Of a DNA stretch of 64,000 nt, positions 16,880-25,876 are shown piece after piece. Source of the DNA: Burkholderiales bacterium. Its GTDB lineage: Bacteria; Pseudomonadota; Gammaproteobacteria; Burkholderiales; Usitatibacteraceae. Location of the stretch: the NCBI GenBank assembly GCA_019634955.1, contig JAHCAK010000022.1, forward strand, positions 1-64,000, read 5' to 3'. Each line of letters begins with the position of its first letter. Position 1 is the stretch's first letter. Position numbers and translations under genes: made by a program. Below the pieces are notes generated by a model, which ran no database searches, was not told the DNA's origin, and worked only from the letters and a program-made list of their open reading frames with translations.

Positions 16880-18192
16880 CCGCCCTTCTCCCGCGCGGCC
16901 CACCAGGTGCGGAACTCGCGCTCGGGCAGGGGCCGGCTGATGAGGTAGCCCTGCACGAGGTCGCAGCCCATGCGGGCGAGCTCCGCGCGCGCCGGCTCGT
17001 CCTCCACGCCCTCGGCCACGGCCCGCAGCTCGAAGTTGTGCGCGAGGTCGATCACGGAACGCACGATCTGGTGGTCGCCCCGGTCGGTGAGGAGACCGCT
17101 CACGAAGAGCTTGTCGATCTTGAGCTCGTCGACGGGGAAGCGCTTCAGGTAGGCGAGCGAGGAGTAGCCGGTGCCGAAGTCGTCGATGGCGAGCTGCACG
17201 CCCGTGCCCTTGAGGCGCGTGAGCATGGCCATGGTGCGCTCGGCGTCGCCGATCATCGAGCTCTCGGTGATCTCGAGCGTGATCCGCCCCGGCGGCACGC
17301 CCCAGGTGCCCAGCGCCTGCTCGACGATGTCCGGCAGCTCGTGGTCGACGAGGGTGCGGGTCGAGAGGTTCACGCTGAAGCGGGGCGCGATGCCGTCCTT
17401 CGCGAGCTGGGCTGCGTTGCGCAGCACCGCGTTCAGGACCCAGAAGGTGAGCGAGCCGATGGTGCCCGTGTTCTCGGCGATGCCCACGATCGTGGTCGGG
17501 GCGATGGGGCCCGAGGTGGGGTGGCGCCAGCGCAGCAGCGCCTCGGCGGCCACGGGCCGGCCGTCGGCGAGGCTCACCTGCGGCTGGTAGTGGACCTCGA
17601 GCTCGTTGGCGCGGATGGCGCGCTGCAGGTCGATGTCGAGGCCGTGGTAGACCTCGGCCTCGACGCTGTCCTCGCTCTGGAAGACGTGGTAGCCCTCCTC
17701 GCGGGTGCCGGCGATGCGGCGGGCCACGTCGGCGGCCATGAGGAGCTGGGCGGGGTCCGCCGGGTGCTCCGGCACCGTGGCGATGCCCACGCAGGGTCGC
17801 AGCACCGCGGTGCCGCCCTCGTGCGCGATGGGGCGGTCGAGCGCGCGCAGGCACTTCACCGCGGCGAGCACCGCCTGCGTGGGGTGGGCGATGCGCGGCA
17901 GCACGATGCAGACCTGCTCGTCGCTCAACGCGGCGATGCGGTCCTCGGGGCGCAGCGCCGGGCGCAGGCGCTCGACGACGAGCGAGAGCGTGATGGAGGC
18001 GGGCGGCCCCTTCAGGAGCGCCTGCAGCCGGTCGACGCGGCGAAGTTCCACCAGCAGGACCGCGAGCCGGCCCTTCGTGGCCTGCGCGATGGCGGCCTCG
18101 CGGTCGAGGAAGCGCAGCAGGTCGTCGCGCGCGCCGTCGCCCGGGGCGGGGGCCTGGTAGCCGGTGTCGACGGGGGGTGCCGGAGGGTTCAC
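16876..18192 (-). CDS. c-di-GMP phosphodiesterase: degenerate GGDEF plus EAL domain
   Basis: 438 residues from GTG at 18192, overlapping the HD-GYP gene stop. Residues about 25-170 have the GGDEF fold pattern (SLVVERLRPALRPEDRIAAL and GIATVPEHPADPAQLLMAAD), but the signature position reads LSDEQVCIVLP, so cyclase activity is not expected. Residues 195-430 form an EAL domain with the catalytic elements present: AEALLRWRHP, SVNLSTRTL, LEITESS, IDDFGTGYSS, ELKIDKLFV and AVAEGVED. It is therefore probably an active phosphodiesterase hydrolysing c-di-GMP. No membrane or sensor domain is visible, so it acts in the cytoplasm, likely with the cotranscribed HD-GYP protein. Confidence 0.88.
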   Translation of the reverse strand: MNPPAPPVDTGYQAPAPGDGARDDLLRFLDREAAIAQATKGRLAVLLVELRRVDRLQALLKGPPASITLSLVVERLRPALRPEDRIAALSDEQVCIVLPRIAHPTQAVLAAVKCLRALDRPIAHEGGTAVLRPCVGIATVPEHPADPAQLLMAADVARRIAGTREEGYHVFQSEDSVEAEVYHGLDIDLQRAIRANELEVHYQPQVSLADGRPVAAEALLRWRHPTSGPIAPTTIVGIAENTGTIGSLTFWVLNAVLRNAAQLAKDGIAPRFSVNLSTRTLVDHELPDIVEQALGTWGVPPGRITLEITESSMIGDAERTMAMLTRLKGTGVQLAIDDFGTGYSSLAYLKRFPVDELKIDKLFVSGLLTDRGDHQIVRSVIDLAHNFELRAVAEGVEDEPARAELARMGCDLVQGYLISRPLPEREFRTWWAAREKGG

Positions 18193-19691
18193 GAGAGGTA
18201 GTTCTCGCGCGGGTTGAGGCCGTAGGCCCCGGAGGGCAGGCTGCGGCGGATGAAGGCGGGCTCCTCGCCGCCGAGCAGCGGGTCGTAGAGGAGATCCACC
18301 ATGATCGGGTAGGCCGACGGCGTCTTGTCCGGCGACGTGAGCAGCAGCACGCGCGGCTTCAGGCGCCGCACCTTGTTGTGCGACACGACGACGGCGACTT
18401 CGCCGGTGGAGAGCTCCACGAGGGAGCCCACCGGGAAGACGCCGATCGCCTGCACGAACTGCTCCGTGAGCGGCGCGTGGAAGTACTCGCCGCCCCACCC
18501 GGTGATGCTGCGCAGCGCCTCGTAGGAGGAGATCGCCTCGGCGTAGGGCCGCGACTTGGTGAGCGCGGCGAAGCAGTCGCCGATGCCCGCCATGCGCCCG
18601 AAGATGCCGATCTGCTCGGCCTTCAGGCCGTGCGGGTAGCCGCTGCCGTTCATGCGCTCGTGGTGCTGGGCGATGCCCTCGATCACCTCCGGGGGCCAGT
18701 TCGGCGTGGCCGAGAGGATCTCCAGGCCCAGCGCCACGTGGCTCTTCACCGACTCGAACTCCTCGGGCGTGAGGCGGGCCTGCTTCTCGAGCAGCGCCTT
18801 GGGCAGCTTGATCTTGCCGATGTCCAGCAGCAGCCCGATCGTGCCCAGCTGCGAGAGCTCGGCGCGGGGGAAACCGAGGTGGCGGCCGAAGGCCACGAGG
18901 TAGACGGCCACCTGAAGGCCGTGGCCGTAGGTGGTGAGGTCCTGTTCGCGGAGCCTCGCCACCCACATGAGGGCGTCCGGGTTCCTCACCATGCTCTCGA
19001 CCATCTCGTCGACGACCTCCTCGACGCGCGCTATCTCCACGGGGTGGCCGGCCCACACGTCGGAGGCGAGCTTGCGCAGGACGTCGGAAGTGCGGTCGAA
19101 GGCCTGGCGCGCCGGGGCGAGCTCCTCCTCGACCGTGCGCGTGTCGGGGTAGGCGGTGACGGGGATCGACGGGGGAAGGAGCGAGCCGCGCGGCACCGCC
19201 GCGGCCGGCGCCGTGGCGGCTGCAGGCGGTTCCTTCGCCGGGCGCTTGAGCAGGCCGCGCAGCGAATCGAGGATGCCGCCGAAGGCGCTCCGCCCGGCCG
19301 CCGGTGCCGGCTTCCCCGGCTCGTCGAAGCTCTGTGTGGAGGGCCGCCCGGCCGAATCGTCGATGCTCATCGTCGCGGTGGGCGCCGCGCGGGGCCGCTC
19401 GGGACCGGCTTGCGCAGGCGCGTCGGGCTTGCGGAACTCGTCCCCCGTGGAGCGGGCGCGGTCGACGACCACCCACTCGCAGACGCGCTGCAATTCCGCG
19501 ATCTGGTGCCGGTCGGTGATGAGGAAGCCCTGCAGGAGGAAGGGCGTGTCGATCCATGGCCGGTCGAGGTCGGCCACGAACATGCCGACCTTCAGGTCCT
19601 TCACGGCCACCTTCGATTGCATGGACTGGGGGTTCTCGGGCTCGACGGGGAGCGGACGGTGCGCGCCCGTTCCCGGGAGCGTCAGGGCCAT
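18189..19691 (-). CDS. DUF3391/HD-GYP domain protein with altered HD motif
   Basis: 500 residues from ATG at 19691; Met24 (19622) starting MQSKVAVKDLKVGMFV is an equally reasonable start, as DUF3391 begins there. After DUF3391 and a low-complexity linker (about 100-180), an HD-GYP domain spans about 230-420. Several family residues are present (GHGLQVA, KSHVALGLEIL, QHHERMNGSGYP, DCFAALTKSRPY). The metal-binding HD pair, usually HDIGK, reads LDIGK, with Leu for His; the DNA (near 18811-18850) supports this. The D of DGxGYP is N. The enzyme may be impaired or act as a c-di-GMP receptor. It heads the hdgyp-eal-lplT unit. Confidence 0.85.
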   Translation of the reverse strand: MALTLPGTGAHRPLPVEPENPQSMQSKVAVKDLKVGMFVADLDRPWIDTPFLLQGFLITDRHQIAELQRVCEWVVVDRARSTGDEFRKPDAPAQAGPERPRAAPTATMSIDDSAGRPSTQSFDEPGKPAPAAGRSAFGGILDSLRGLLKRPAKEPPAAATAPAAAVPRGSLLPPSIPVTAYPDTRTVEEELAPARQAFDRTSDVLRKLASDVWAGHPVEIARVEEVVDEMVESMVRNPDALMWVARLREQDLTTYGHGLQVAVYLVAFGRHLGFPRAELSQLGTIGLLLDIGKIKLPKALLEKQARLTPEEFESVKSHVALGLEILSATPNWPPEVIEGIAQHHERMNGSGYPHGLKAEQIGIFGRMAGIGDCFAALTKSRPYAEAISSYEALRSITGWGGEYFHAPLTEQFVQAIGVFPVGSLVELSTGEVAVVVSHNKVRRLKPRVLLLTSPDKTPSAYPIMVDLLYDPLLGGEEPAFIRRSLPSGAYGLNPRENYLS

Positions 19692-19743
19692 TCTAAGGGA
19701 TAACGGCCGGGGCGCGCCGCGCGCCCGGACCTATAATCGCGGC

Positions 19744-20967
19744 ATGCGCAAGATCCTGGAGGGCATCCGCGTCCTCGACCTCACCCGCGTGCTCGCGGGC
19801 CCCTGGGCCACGCAGAACCTCGCCGACTTCGGCGCGGAGGTGCTCAAGATCGAGCGGCCGGGGCAGGGCGACGACACGCGCAAGTGGGGCCCCCCCTTCG
19901 TCCGCGACCGGGAAGGGCGGGACACGCCCGACGCCGCCTACTTCATGGCGGCCAACCGCGGCAAGAAGTCGGTCACGCTCGACATCGCCGGCGCGGAAGG
20001 GCAGGAGATCGCGCGCCGCCTGGCGGCGCAAAGCGACGTCGTGGTCGAGAACTTCAAGGTGGGAGACCTCGCGCGCTACGGGCTGGACTACGCGCGGCTG
20101 CGCCAAGGGCACGAGGGCCTCGTCTACTGCTCCATCACCGGTTTCGGCCAGGACGGCCCGTACCGCGACCGCCCGGGCTACGACTTCATGATCCAGGGGC
20201 TGGGCGGCCTGATGAGCGTGACGGGGGAGCGGGACGACCTCTCCGGCGGCGGCCCGCAGAAGGTGGGCGTGGCCGTGGCCGACCTCTTCACCGGGATGTA
20301 TGCGACGAGCGCGATCGTGGCGGCGCTCTTCCACCGCGAACGCACGGGCGAGGGCCAGCACATCGACCTGGCGCTCCTCGATGCGCAGGTCGCGATGCTC
20401 GCCAACCTGTCGGCGGCGTACCTCGCCTCGGGTCGCGTGCCCGGGCGCATGGGCAACGCCCACCAGGCGATCGTCCCGTACCAGGTGTTCCGTGCCGCCG
20501 ACGGGTTCCTCATCGTGGCGGTAGGCAACGACGGCCAGTTCGCGCGCTTCTGCGAGGTCGCCGGCCTCGAGGCGCTGGCGACCGACCCGCGCTATGCCAC
20601 GAACCCGGCGCGCGTCGCCCACCGCGACGAGCTGGTCGCGGTGATCGCCGGGCGGCTGGCCACGCGGCCGGCCGCGGAGTGGCTCGCGGCGCTGGAGGCC
20701 GCGCAGGTGCCCTGCGGGCCCATCAACGACCTGGCGCAGGTGTTCGCCGATCCGCAGGTGCTGCACAGGGGCATGGTGGCCACCCTTTCGCACGCGGCGG
20801 CCGGAGAGGTGCGCGTGGTGGCGAACCCGGTGCGCTTCTCGGCCACGCCCGCGCGCAGCGAACGCGCGCCGCCGCGGCTGGGCGAGCACACGGACGAGGT
20901 TCTCGGCGGTCTTCTCGGCCTGCCGGCGGCCGCGCTGGAAGACCTGAGGGCGCGCAGGGTCATTTGA
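19744..20967 (+). CDS. Class III CoA-transferase (CaiB/BaiF family)
   Basis: 407 residues. The start LEGIRVLDLTRVLAGPWATQ and the segment GYDFMIQGLGGLMSVTGE, containing the expected catalytic Asp (GYD), define the family, which moves CoA between carboxylic acids through an enzyme-linked anhydride. Length is normal. The substrate cannot be read from sequence. Upstream, the 52 bases to the divergent HD-GYP gene hold no clear -35/-10 pair. It is followed by 141 bases and then the kor operon. A role in supplying acyl-CoA substrates for anaerobic degradation is possible but unproven. Confidence 0.88.
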   Translation: MRKILEGIRVLDLTRVLAGPWATQNLADFGAEVLKIERPGQGDDTRKWGPPFVRDREGRDTPDAAYFMAANRGKKSVTLDIAGAEGQEIARRLAAQSDVVVENFKVGDLARYGLDYARLRQGHEGLVYCSITGFGQDGPYRDRPGYDFMIQGLGGLMSVTGERDDLSGGGPQKVGVAVADLFTGMYATSAIVAALFHRERTGEGQHIDLALLDAQVAMLANLSAAYLASGRVPGRMGNAHQAIVPYQVFRAADGFLIVAVGNDGQFARFCEVAGLEALATDPRYATNPARVAHRDELVAVIAGRLATRPAAEWLAALEAAQVPCGPINDLAQVFADPQVLHRGMVATLSHAAAGEVRVVANPVRFSATPARSERAPPRLGEHTDEVLGGLLGLPAAALEDLRARRVI

Positions 20968-21009
20968 CGATTCGCAAGCGCCGGATTTCGGCGCGGGCGC
21001 GCTCGCCGG

Positions 21010-21015
21010 TATACT
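21010..21015 (+). promoter_or_regulatory. Candidate -10 element of the korCAB operon
   Basis: TATACT lies 93 bases before the korC start. A weak TTTCGG sits 18 bp upstream as possible -35. The poor -35 suggests an activator, but I see no clear operator. Confidence 0.35.
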
Positions 21016-21108
21016 CCGCCCACTCGCGCGGCTCGCAAGGCGTTTCGCGCCGGCCCGCGGGCGCAGCCACGCGCCCCGGGAGGCCCGGCCATCCGCCCCG
21101 CGCGGCAC

Positions 21109-22944
21109 ATGGAGAAACGCTTGAAACCGACCGACATCGGAGCGCCCGGCTACTTCCACAAGGTGGTCGACTGCCAGTGGGCGTGCCCGGCCCATACCCC
21201 CGTCCCCGAGTACATCCGCCTCATCGCCCAGGGCCGCCATGCCGACGCGTACATGGTGAACTGGAAATCGAACGTCTTCCCCGGCATCCTCGGGCGCACC
21301 TGCGACCGGCCCTGCGAGCCCGCCTGCCGGCGCGGGCGCGTCGAGGAGAACCAGGGGGAGAAGCCCGAGCCCGTTGCGATCTGCCGCCTGAAGCGCGTCG
21401 CGGCCGACTACAAGGGCGACATCCGCGAGCGGCTTCCGAAGGCGGCCACGGCGAAGAACGGCAAGCGCGTCGCCTGCATCGGCGGCGGGCCCGCTTCCCT
21501 CACCGTCGCGCGCGACCTCGCGCCGCTCGGCTATGCCGTCACCGTCTTCGAGGCCGACTCGCGCGCCGGCGGCATGATCCGCACGCAGATCCCGCGCTTC
21601 CGCCTGCCGGAGAGCGTGATCGACGAGGAGGTGGGCTACATCCTCGACCTCGACGTCGACTTCCGCCCCAACCACCGCGTGGAATCGCTGAAGGAACTTC
21701 TCGGCCACGGCTACGACGCCGTGTTCGTGGGTTCCGGCGCCCCGCGCGGGCGCGACCTCGCCATCCCGGGCCGCGAGGAAGCCTCCAAGGCCATCCACGT
21801 GGGCATCGAGTGGCTGGCGTCGGTTTCCTTCGGGCACGTCACGAAGGTCGGCAAGCGGGTCATCGTCCTCGGAGGGGGCAACACCGCGATGGACTGCTGC
21901 CGTTCCGCGCGCCGCCTCGGCGGCGAGGACGTGAAGGTGATCGTGCGCTCGGGCTACGAGGAGATGAAGGCGAGCCCGTGGGAGAAGGAGGACGCCGTCC
22001 ACGAGGGCATCCCCATCATCAATTACCGCGTGCCGAAGGCGTTCACGCACGAGGGCGGGCGGCTCACGGGCATGTCCTTCGAGGTGGTGAAGGCCGTCTA
22101 CGACGAAAGCGGGCGCCGCTCGCTCGTGCCCACGGGCGAGCCCGACGAGCACTACCCCTGCGACGAGGTGCTGGTCGCCGTGGGCCAGGAGAACGCCTTT
22201 CCCTGGATCGAGCGCGACATCGGCCTCGAGTTCGACAAGTGGGGCATGCCCGTGCTCGACGAGTCGACGCTGCAGTCGACGCTGCCGGGCGTGTTCTTCG
22301 GCGGGGACGCGGCGCTGGGCCCCAAGAACATCATCTGGGCCGTGGCCCACGGGCACGAGGCGGCGATCTCCATCGACCGCCACTGCCGCGGCGAGGAGGT
22401 GGCCGTGCGCCCGCCGCCGCACATGAACCTCGTGTCGCAGAAGATGGGCATCCACGAGTGGATCTACGACAACCAGGTGGTGCCGGACGCGCGCCACCGC
22501 GTGCCGCTCAAGGAGCTCACCATCGCGCTGAAGGACATTCGCCAGGAGGTGGAGCTGGGCTTCGACCCGGAGCTCGCCTGGAAGGAGGCGCAGCGCTGCC
22601 TCAACTGCGACGTGCAGACGGTGTTCACCGCGAAGCTTTGCATCGAGTGCGACGCCTGCGTCGATATCTGCCCCATGGACTGCATCACCTTCACCGAGGA
22701 CGGCGAGGAGGCCGAGGTGCGCGCGCGCCTCAGCGCGCCGGCGAGGAACCCGTCGCAGGACCTCTATGTGGGCGCCGGCCTCAAGACCGGGCGGATCATG
22801 GCGAAGGACGAGGACGTCTGCCTGCACTGCGGCATGTGCGCGGAGCGCTGCCCGACGGGCGCCTGGGACATGCAGAAGTCCTTCATCGAGATGACCCATG
22901 CCGGGCCGGGCTGCCGCGACGCCGCCGCCCGCAAGGCCGCGTGA
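21109..22944 (+). CDS. korC: KorC-like flavoprotein/ferredoxin: NADP-coupling subunit of 2-oxoglutarate:ferredoxin oxidoreductase
   Basis: 611 residues. Residues 25-95 carry the GltD-type iron-sulfur region (CQWACPAHTPV, CDRPCEPACRRG). FAD (VACIGGGPASLTVARDL) and NAD(P) (VIVLGGGNTAMDCCRSARRLG start) sites follow, then two C-terminal [4Fe-4S] motifs, CIECDACVDICPMDC and CLHCGMCAERCPTG. This architecture matches the third subunit of the Thauera/Azoarcus 2-oxoglutarate oxidoreductase, which passes electrons between ferredoxin and NADP. The gene is followed after 8 bases by korA and then korB in the same direction. The ATG at 21109 is used; an initial extension is not supported because the upstream sequence is leader-like. 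Confidence 0.88.
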   Translation: MEKRLKPTDIGAPGYFHKVVDCQWACPAHTPVPEYIRLIAQGRHADAYMVNWKSNVFPGILGRTCDRPCEPACRRGRVEENQGEKPEPVAICRLKRVAADYKGDIRERLPKAATAKNGKRVACIGGGPASLTVARDLAPLGYAVTVFEADSRAGGMIRTQIPRFRLPESVIDEEVGYILDLDVDFRPNHRVESLKELLGHGYDAVFVGSGAPRGRDLAIPGREEASKAIHVGIEWLASVSFGHVTKVGKRVIVLGGGNTAMDCCRSARRLGGEDVKVIVRSGYEEMKASPWEKEDAVHEGIPIINYRVPKAFTHEGGRLTGMSFEVVKAVYDESGRRSLVPTGEPDEHYPCDEVLVAVGQENAFPWIERDIGLEFDKWGMPVLDESTLQSTLPGVFFGGDAALGPKNIIWAVAHGHEAAISIDRHCRGEEVAVRPPPHMNLVSQKMGIHEWIYDNQVVPDARHRVPLKELTIALKDIRQEVELGFDPELAWKEAQRCLNCDVQTVFTAKLCIECDACVDICPMDCITFTEDGEEAEVRARLSAPARNPSQDLYVGAGLKTGRIMAKDEDVCLHCGMCAERCPTGAWDMQKSFIEMTHAGPGCRDAAARKAA

Positions 22945-22952
22945 GAATCGCC

Positions 22953-24806
22953 ATGCAGAAGAAATCCATCAAGGCCGTCAACGACTTCGTGGTCAAGTTC
23001 GCCAACGTGAACGGCTCGGGCTCGGCCTCGGCCAACACGCTCTTCGCGAAATCCATCATGCGCATGGGCGTGCCGGTGAGCCCGCGCAACATCTTCCCGT
23101 CCAACATCCAGGGCCTGCCCACCTGGTACGAGGTGCGCGTGTCCGAGTCGGGCTGGCTGGGCCGGCGCGGCGGCGCGGACCTCATGGTCGCCATGAACCC
23201 GCAGACCTGGGAGAAGGACGTGGTCGAGGTCGAGCCCGGCGGCTACCTCTTCTACGACTCCACCAAGCCGCTGCCGGCCGACAAGTTCCGCGACGACATC
23301 ACCGTGATCGGGATGCCGCTCACGGAGATCTGCAACGCGACCTACACCGACGCCCGCCAGCGCCAGCTCTTCAAGAACATCATCTACGTCGGCGCGCTCG
23401 CCGCCCTCCTCGAGATCGACATCGCCGAGGTCGAGAAGCTGATCGGGGAGCAGTACAAGGGCAAGGAGAAGCTCCTCGAGCCCAACCTGCGCGCGCTCCA
23501 CCTCGGGCGCGACTGGGCGGCCGCGAACCTCCCGTGCCCGTTGGGGATCACGGTGCGCCGCTCCGACAAGGTGGGTGCCAAGATCTTCATCGAGGGCAAC
23601 AACGCCGTGGCCCTGGGCGCGGTCTACGGGGGCGCCACCGTCTGCGCCTGGTACCCGATCACGCCGTCGTCCTCGGTCGCCGAGGCCTTCATGAAGCACT
23701 GCGGCAAGTTCCGCGTGGACGCGGCCACCGGCAAGCGCAACGTCGCGATCGTGCAGGCCGAGGACGAGCTCGCCTCCATCGGCATGGTGATCGGCGCGGC
23801 GTGGAACGGCGCGCGCGCCTTCACCTGCACCTCCGGCCCGGGCGTCTCCCTGATGACCGAGTTCATCGGGCTCGCCTATTTCGCCGAGATCCCCGCCGTG
23901 ATCGTGAACGTGCAGCGTGCCGGCCCGTCGACGGGCATGCCCACGCGCACGCAGCAGGCCGACATCCTCTCCTGCGCCTACGCCTCGCACGGCGACACCA
24001 AGCACGTGCTCCTCTTCCCGGAGGACGCGAGGGAGGCCTTCGCCTTCACCGCCGACGCCCTCGACCTCGCCGACCGCCTGCAGACGCCGGTGTTCGTGAT
24101 GACCGACCTGGACATCGGCATGAACGAGCGCCTTTGCGAGCCGCTGGAGTGGGACGATTCGCGCACCTACGACCGCGGCAAGGTCCTCTCGCACGAGGAC
24201 CTCGAGGCCGGCAAGCGCTTCGGCCGCTACCTCGACGTGGACGACGACGGCATCACCTACCGCACCTACCCGGGCACGCACCCGAAGCGCGGCTCGTTCT
24301 TCACGCGCGGCACCAGCCGCGACCGCTACGCCCGCTACACGGAGGAGGGCAGCGCCTACGTGGACAACATGCAGCGGCTGCTGCGCAAGTTCGAGACGGC
24401 CAAGCTCTACGTCCCGGAGCCGGTGCTGAAGGAATCGCCGCGAACGGCGCACTACGGGGTCGTCTACTACGGCTCGACCGCCTGCGCCATGGACGAGGCG
24501 CTCGCCGAGCTGGAGGCCGAAGGCATCGCGATGGACGCGATCCGCGTGCGCGCCTTCCCCTTCCAGGATCCGGTGATCGACTTCGTGAACGCCCACGACC
24601 ACGTCTTCGTGGTGGAGCAGAACCGCGACGGCCAGCTGCGCACGCTGCTGGTGAACGAGGGCGCGATCGACCCGGCGCGCGCCTCCTCGATCGTCCACTA
24701 CGACGGCACGCCCATCACCGCGCGCTTCATCCGCCGCGCGATCGAGGAGCGGCTGTCGGCCTTCAACGTCCGCCCGATGCGGCGCACCGCCGCCGCGGGG
24801 GAGTAA
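22953..24806 (+). CDS. korA: 2-oxoacid:ferredoxin oxidoreductase, fused gamma-alpha subunit (KorA)
   Basis: 617 residues. The first 190 or so (DFVVKFANVNGSGSASANTLF) are the gamma domain; the rest is the alpha pyrimidine-binding domain (WYPITPSSSVAEAF, EDELASIGMVIGAAWNGARA, SGPGVSLMTE, QRAGPSTGMPTRTQQ). With KorB it would oxidise 2-oxoglutarate with CoA to succinyl-CoA, reducing ferredoxin. The substrate is inferred from operon likeness to korCAB of denitrifying aromatic degraders, where the enzyme feeds ring reduction; pyruvate or another 2-oxoacid cannot be excluded. korB begins 4 bases after the stop. Confidence 0.88.
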   Translation: MQKKSIKAVNDFVVKFANVNGSGSASANTLFAKSIMRMGVPVSPRNIFPSNIQGLPTWYEVRVSESGWLGRRGGADLMVAMNPQTWEKDVVEVEPGGYLFYDSTKPLPADKFRDDITVIGMPLTEICNATYTDARQRQLFKNIIYVGALAALLEIDIAEVEKLIGEQYKGKEKLLEPNLRALHLGRDWAAANLPCPLGITVRRSDKVGAKIFIEGNNAVALGAVYGGATVCAWYPITPSSSVAEAFMKHCGKFRVDAATGKRNVAIVQAEDELASIGMVIGAAWNGARAFTCTSGPGVSLMTEFIGLAYFAEIPAVIVNVQRAGPSTGMPTRTQQADILSCAYASHGDTKHVLLFPEDAREAFAFTADALDLADRLQTPVFVMTDLDIGMNERLCEPLEWDDSRTYDRGKVLSHEDLEAGKRFGRYLDVDDDGITYRTYPGTHPKRGSFFTRGTSRDRYARYTEEGSAYVDNMQRLLRKFETAKLYVPEPVLKESPRTAHYGVVYYGSTACAMDEALAELEAEGIAMDAIRVRAFPFQDPVIDFVNAHDHVFVVEQNRDGQLRTLLVNEGAIDPARASSIVHYDGTPITARFIRRAIEERLSAFNVRPMRRTAAAGE

Positions 24807-24810
24807 CGAC

Positions 24811-25866
24811 ATGACCTACCTCGCCAAGCCGAAGCTGCACCACCCCGACCTGCCCGCGAACGCGCTGGGCTTCACCCGCCGCGACTACGAGGGCGCGATC
24901 TCCACGCTCTGCGCCGGCTGCGGGCACGATTCCATCAGCGCGGCCATCATCCAGGCCTGCTGGGAGCTCGCCATCGAGCCGCACAAGGTCGCCAAGCTCT
25001 CCGGCATCGGCTGCTCGTCGAAGACGCCGACCTACTTCCTCGAGAAGTCGCACGGCTTCAACTCGGTGCACGGGCGCATGCCGTCGGTGCTCACGGGGGC
25101 GAACCTCGCCAACCGCGACCTGATCTATCTCGGCGTCTCGGGTGACGGCGACTCCGCCTCCATCGGCCTGGGCCAGTTCGCCCACGTCATGCGCCGCGGC
25201 GTGAACATGACCTACATCGTCGAGAACAACGGCGTCTACGGCCTCACCAAGGGCCAGTTCTCCGCGACCGCCGACCGGGGCTCGAAGTCCAAGCGCGGCG
25301 CCGTGAACACCGACGAGGGCATCGACCTCGCCATCCTCGCGCTGCAGCTGGGCGCCACCTACGTCGGGCGCAGCTTCTCCGGCGACAAGGCGCAGCTCGT
25401 GCCCCTCATCAAGGGCGCGCTCACGCACCCGGGCGCCGCGTTCATCGACGTGATCTCGCCCTGCGTCGCCTTCAACAACCACGACGGCTCGACCCGCAGC
25501 TACGACTACGTGAGGAGCCACAACGAGGCCGTGAACCGGCTGGACGTCATCACCGTCCACAAGGAGATCACGACCGAGTACGCGCCCGGGGCCGTGCAGG
25601 AGGTGCGCCAGCACGACGGCTCGGTGCTGCGCCTGCGCAAGCTCGCCGACGACTACGACTCCTCCAGCCGCATCGCCGCGATGAGCTACGTGCAGGGGCG
25701 CTACGCGCACGGCGAGATCGTGACGGGGCTCCTCTACGTCGAGCCCGACGCGACCGACCTGCACGAGAGCCTCGGCACGGTCGCCCGCCCGCTTAACGCG
25801 CTGGGCGAGAAGGAGCTCTGCCCGGGGTCGGCCGCGCTGGAGAAGTTCAACGCGAGCCTGCGCTGA
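24811..25866 (+). CDS. korB: 2-oxoacid:ferredoxin oxidoreductase beta subunit (KorB)
   Basis: 351 residues. Contains the thiamine diphosphate signature GDGDSASIGLGQFAH followed by IVENNGVYGLTKGQFS, and an iron-sulfur ligand pattern starting CAGCGHD near residue 35 with further Cys at SGIGCSS. These are hallmarks of OFOR beta subunits. Length is near the family norm. It completes a cytoplasmic korCAB complex. A paralogue about 37 % as long again downstream (50767-51759) belongs to a separate operon. Confidence 0.9.
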   Translation: MTYLAKPKLHHPDLPANALGFTRRDYEGAISTLCAGCGHDSISAAIIQACWELAIEPHKVAKLSGIGCSSKTPTYFLEKSHGFNSVHGRMPSVLTGANLANRDLIYLGVSGDGDSASIGLGQFAHVMRRGVNMTYIVENNGVYGLTKGQFSATADRGSKSKRGAVNTDEGIDLAILALQLGATYVGRSFSGDKAQLVPLIKGALTHPGAAFIDVISPCVAFNNHDGSTRSYDYVRSHNEAVNRLDVITVHKEITTEYAPGAVQEVRQHDGSVLRLRKLADDYDSSSRIAAMSYVQGRYAHGEIVTGLLYVEPDATDLHESLGTVARPLNALGEKELCPGSAALEKFNASLR

Positions 25867-25876
25867 GGGCCGGCCG

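Noticed and set aside
20964-20969. TTGACG at the end of the CoA-transferase gene as -35 for korC
   Set aside because: It is 40 bp from the TATACT -10, far outside the usual 16-18 bp.
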